Shown here piece after piece: positions 42,569 to 44,771 of a stretch of 44,771 nt of DNA (position 1 is the first letter of the stretch; every line of letters starts with the position of its first letter). Position numbers and translations under genes: made by a program. The stretch lies in assembly GCA_002702575.1 (NCBI GenBank), contig PAAJ01000003.1:1-44771 (forward strand), given 5' to 3'. The DNA comes from Phycisphaerae bacterium. Its GTDB lineage: Bacteria > Planctomycetota > Phycisphaerae > Phycisphaerales > SM1A02. The notes beneath the pieces were generated by a model, which had not been told where the DNA came from, did no database searches, and was given only the letters and a program-made list of their open reading frames with translations.

Positions 42569-43609
42569 TCAGGGTCGAAGCTTGGGTTGTTGTGTCTCGA
42601 GCCACTCGACAATCTGATCCAACGCCAGTGTGCTGATCGGTCCGATTCGATGGCCCTGTTCTGGTCCCAATTGGTGCCCAAGACCCGGCAGCACGCGGAC
42701 TTCGACAGTCTTCATGGAGCCATCTTCGATCAGATCCTGCAGGATGGGTGCGTGATGTCCTTGAGACTCATCCAGGTTGCCGTAGAGGATCAGGGTTGGA
42801 ACCGGATGTTTTTGGAGTGAATCTTCGCCGAATGGAATGGCATGTTTATCCGTGCCTTCTTCGGGTTTCATGTTCAGGCGTCTTGATCGGGCAATTGCTG
42901 CTGCAACTTCCCAGCCTCGAAGTGTGTCGTCTTGATCAAAGTCCATGTCATCCGGAATCTCCTCGCCAGTGACGGTCCCATTGCCATCCTGATCCAGTTG
43001 AGCCAATTGGTGCCGAGCTTCGGCAAGGTTGAGATTCTTGCCTGGGTCATCTGGGCCGGTTCGAGTCATCTGGGCCGGAGCAAGCAACACCAGAGCCTGA
43101 ATGTCCGAATCATCGGCAGTCTGTGCACACGCTCGCTGTCCACCCATGCTGTGACCAAGCAACACAATTCGATCATCACGAGTCAGGGGATTGGTCTGGA
43201 TAGATCGAGTTGCCGTTCTCTGAAGTTGCAGGAGATCTGTGACTTCATGTGATGTCATTTCAAGAGGCCAGAGACCACGCTTGGGATCCTCATGAGCAAT
43301 GGTGGAGTAATGCAGGACGGCATGTCCTTTGGCGGCCAATGCCTGGGCAATTCGAGGAGCATCCTTGTGACTCGTCCCATCAATGGTCAGCGGCATTGCC
43401 TTGCTGTTGACCTCAACCGTGCCTGGAATGGTCCAGTCCAGATCGTTTCCGATGCCACCGCCGATCAGAATCACAGTGATGCCAGATCGCTCGCCACCCG
43501 GTTCAATCAGACGCGCATCAAATGTCCACCCACGTGGCCCGGTGAGTGTGAAGTCATGTCTGGCATGCTCACCGACTGTGACCACGCAAGCTAGGATTGC
43601 AAGGATCAA
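42569..43609 (-). CDS. Exported alpha/beta hydrolase with EF-hand insertion
   Basis: This 346-residue protein has a short signal-like leader (ILAILACVVTVGEHA) and an alpha/beta-hydrolase fold. Nucleophile motif: VLLGHSMGGQRA. The acid and histidine are probably in LILYGNLDES and LPGLGHQLGPE. Between strands after the nucleophile, where lids usually sit, is an inserted pair of EF-hand-like loops: LDQDGNGTVTGEE and DFDQDDTLRGWE (about 205-235). Calcium binding could therefore gate substrate access. The start is TTG at 43609, overlapping the stop of the upstream gene as TTGA, so translation is coupled to the TIM-barrel protein. Substrate unknown (esterase or lipase likely). Confidence 0.83.
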   Translation of the reverse strand: MILAILACVVTVGEHARHDFTLTGPRGWTFDARLIEPGGERSGITVILIGGGIGNDLDWTIPGTVEVNSKAMPLTIDGTSHKDAPRIAQALAAKGHAVLHYSTIAHEDPKRGLWPLEMTSHEVTDLLQLQRTATRSIQTNPLTRDDRIVLLGHSMGGQRACAQTADDSDIQALVLLAPAQMTRTGPDDPGKNLNLAEARHQLAQLDQDGNGTVTGEEIPDDMDFDQDDTLRGWEVAAAIARSRRLNMKPEEGTDKHAIPFGEDSLQKHPVPTLILYGNLDESQGHHAPILQDLIEDGSMKTVEVRVLPGLGHQLGPEQGHRIGPISTLALDQIVEWLETQQPKLRP

Positions 43610-44535
43610 CTGGGATCAACCCCGCGATAGGCTTCGATCAGTTTGACCTCGCCTTCCTTGCCGCCTTGGCTCTTGCCGTGTTCCATGCCGACGATGCCGG
43701 TATAGCCGCGACCATGCATGTGCTTGAAGACATTGGTGTAGTTGATTTCACCGGTGCCCGGTTCGCGCCTGCCTGGATTGTCGCCTACCTGGAAGTAGGG
43801 GATGTACTCCCAGGCCGCATTCATGTGATCGATCAGATTGCCCTCGGTGGCTTGCTGGTGGTAGAGATCCTGGAGGATCATGCATGATGGGCTGTCCACA
43901 GCTTTCATGATCTCGATGGACTGGGGCGTGTACTGCAGGAACTGGCCTCGGTGATCCCGCCAGTTGAGCGGTTCGCACACCATCACGATGCCATGTGGCT
44001 CCAGAACGCCCGAAGCCTGCTTGAGGGCCTCGATGACATGAGCTGTCTGCTGGTCCATCGGGACACCTTCGGCAACTTCACCCGGCACGACGGTCATCCA
44101 TCGGGCATTGGTTCGCTTGGCAACCTCGACGGAATCCCTGGCATTCTGAACGAACTTCTCGATCTCTTCCGGCTTGCCGGTGGTGATGCTGGGATACCAG
44201 GCGCAATCCATGTTCATCACGAAGACGCCCATTCGCATGTCGTTCTTCTCGAGTGCTTCGGCGATCCGTTTCTGATCATCGAGGGATCGGCCTCGCATGC
44301 CGTTGTCCTCGAGAGATCGGAAGCCGGCATCGGACATGAATTCGATCTGTGCAATGTGATCATTGCCTGCATGATTGCTGAACATGCCGAAATGAGGCGC
44401 GTAATCGAGCGTGAAGGTCTTCGAGGAGGAAGGATTCTTCTTGTCCTGTGCATTTGAATTGGCGAGTGCCATGGGCGCTACACTTGCCAACGCTGCGCCG
44501 GCACCTGTTCCCTTGATGAATTTGCGTCGATTCAT
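43606..44535 (-). CDS. Tat-exported sugar isomerase/epimerase-like TIM-barrel protein
   Basis: This 309-residue protein has a Tat signal (NRRKFIKGTGAGAALASVAP) and then an AP-endonuclease-2/xylose-isomerase-like TIM barrel. Segments typical of hydroxypyruvate-isomerase-like proteins are GFRSLEDNGMRGRS, VCEPLNWRDHRGQFL, MILQDLYHQQATEGN and YIPYFQVGDNPGRREPGTGEIN. These carry the metal-binding Glu, Asp/His and Glu. The substrate is unknown; such exported proteins in planctomycetes usually accompany Gfo/Idh/MocA oxidoreductases acting on sugars or inositols, and here the end of one lies 21 bases upstream. AGGAAAGG before the ATG is the ribosome site. Confidence 0.9.
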   Translation of the reverse strand: MNRRKFIKGTGAGAALASVAPMALANSNAQDKKNPSSSKTFTLDYAPHFGMFSNHAGNDHIAQIEFMSDAGFRSLEDNGMRGRSLDDQKRIAEALEKNDMRMGVFVMNMDCAWYPSITTGKPEEIEKFVQNARDSVEVAKRTNARWMTVVPGEVAEGVPMDQQTAHVIEALKQASGVLEPHGIVMVCEPLNWRDHRGQFLQYTPQSIEIMKAVDSPSCMILQDLYHQQATEGNLIDHMNAAWEYIPYFQVGDNPGRREPGTGEINYTNVFKHMHGRGYTGIVGMEHGKSQGGKEGEVKLIEAYRGVDPS

Positions 44536-44556
44536 GATGTGCCTTTCCTGCTGATA

Positions 44557-44721
44557 TCAGGTCCAGAGTTCCGCGTCGTGAGCTGTTCGACCAGGCCGTG
44601 GGACCTGAGGAATCTCGATTTCGACGAAAGCGTACTCGGGGGGAGTCATGTCGAGATCCGCATTCAATGCCTGCTCCCAGGTGATGTCCTTGCCGGAATA
44701 GGCCGCCATGCGACCCATGAT
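44557..44721 (-). CDS. Gfo/Idh/MocA-family oxidoreductase, C-terminal fragment
   Basis: Only the last 54 codons are present. They read MGRMAAYSGKDITWEQALN, DLDMTPPEYAF and VPRPGRTAHDAELWT, the usual end of planctomycete Gfo/Idh/MocA dehydrogenases. The gene's upstream part is lost: at 44721/44722 the sequence turns back on itself, and the frame beyond is only the reverse complement of the same stretch. NAD(P)-dependent sugar or inositol oxidation would be the expected role. It is followed after 21 bases by the Tat-exported TIM-barrel gene, a common pairing. Confidence 0.8.
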   Translation of the reverse strand: MMGRMAAYSGKDITWEQALNADLDMTPPEYAFVEIEIPQVPRPGRTAHDAELWT

Positions 44722-44771
44722 ATCATGGGTCGCATGGCGGCCTATTCCGGCAAGGACATCACCTGGGAGCA
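44672..44771. repeat. Perfect 100-base inverted repeat at the end of the window
   Basis: Bases 44672-44721 and 44722-44771 are exact reverse complements with no spacer, and the repeat ends at the last base of the window. The first arm is coding sequence for a dehydrogenase C-terminus; the second arm makes no sense as a continuation of that gene. This pattern is typical of a contig end folded back during assembly or amplification rather than a real genomic palindrome. Confidence 0.9.

Noticed and set aside
1-44771. tRNA, rRNA, CRISPR or insertion sequences
   Set aside because: Gaps between genes are mostly under 240 bases. I saw no cloverleaf, spaced direct-repeat array or transposase, though a covariance-model search would be needed to exclude small RNAs.

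Overview
The window looks like part of a chromosome (probably a metagenome-assembled contig) from a marine or freshwater planctomycete of the Phycisphaerae/Phycisphaerales type. Four secreted proteins carry paired dockerin-like calcium repeats ending in a W/F-G-x-C motif, a habit common in that group. There are also three sigma factors of planctomycete style (one fused to an FHA domain), a Tat-exported TIM-barrel protein next to a Gfo/Idh/MocA oxidoreductase, and many extracytoplasmic EF-hand proteins. This assignment is inference from protein style; no rRNA or other marker gene is present. I saw no rRNA, tRNA, CRISPR array, insertion sequence or prophage.

Layout. 1-6.9 kb: the 3' end of an acyl-CoA synthetase gene, a secreted AA10 polysaccharide monooxygenase (LPMO) with CBM2 and dockerin-like domains, a sodium:solute symporter overlapping an FHA-sigma gene, an EamA exporter and a TauE/SafE permease. 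6.9-11.9 kb: a secreted endonuclease/phosphatase-family protein, two probable lipoproteins, xylose isomerase, and an overlapping PLP enzyme of the D-cysteine desulfhydrase/ACC deaminase family. 12-16.8 kb: a subtilase with the dockerin-like tail and a large YdiJ-like FAD/Fe-S oxidoreductase. 16.8-22 kb: a small unknown gene, an SMR exporter with a long tail, and an ECF sigma / anti-sigma / Spy-like EF-hand operon. That operon is divergent from a secreted protein with a collagen-like Gly-X-Arg tract and a C-terminal EF-hand. 22-30.5 kb: a second tagged subtilase with a strong terminator, a carboxymuconolactone decarboxylase-like gene, a DoxX-like gene, a catabolic-type acetolactate synthase, GrpB and an MMPL exporter. 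30.7-33.5 kb: a GH9 cellulase (dockerin-like, GH9, CBM3c, TSP3 repeats, CBM2). 33.6-39.3 kb: DoxX, a small lipoprotein, a VTT-domain protein, a sigma / unknown / SGNH-hydrolase operon coupled by GTGA overlaps, arfB, ppa and ltaE. 39.3-44.8 kb: an amino-acid permease, a nucleoside-type MFS transporter, an alpha/beta hydrolase with an EF-hand insertion, a Tat-exported TIM-barrel protein and the end of a Gfo/Idh/MocA gene.

How the genes fit together. The LPMO and GH9 enzyme both carry CBM2 modules and would act together on crystalline cellulose or chitin. The two tagged subtilases may process or turn over proteins in the same extracellular space. Xylose isomerase, the symporters and the MFS transporter fit a heterotroph using plant or algal polymers. 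Regulation appears to rest largely on alternative sigma factors: one sensing phospho-threonine signals through FHA, one paired with a membrane anti-sigma factor, and one translationally coupled to a secreted SGNH hydrolase.

The last 100 bases are a perfect inverted repeat ending at the final base. I read this as an assembly fold-back, so sequence beyond position 44721 should not be trusted as independent genome.
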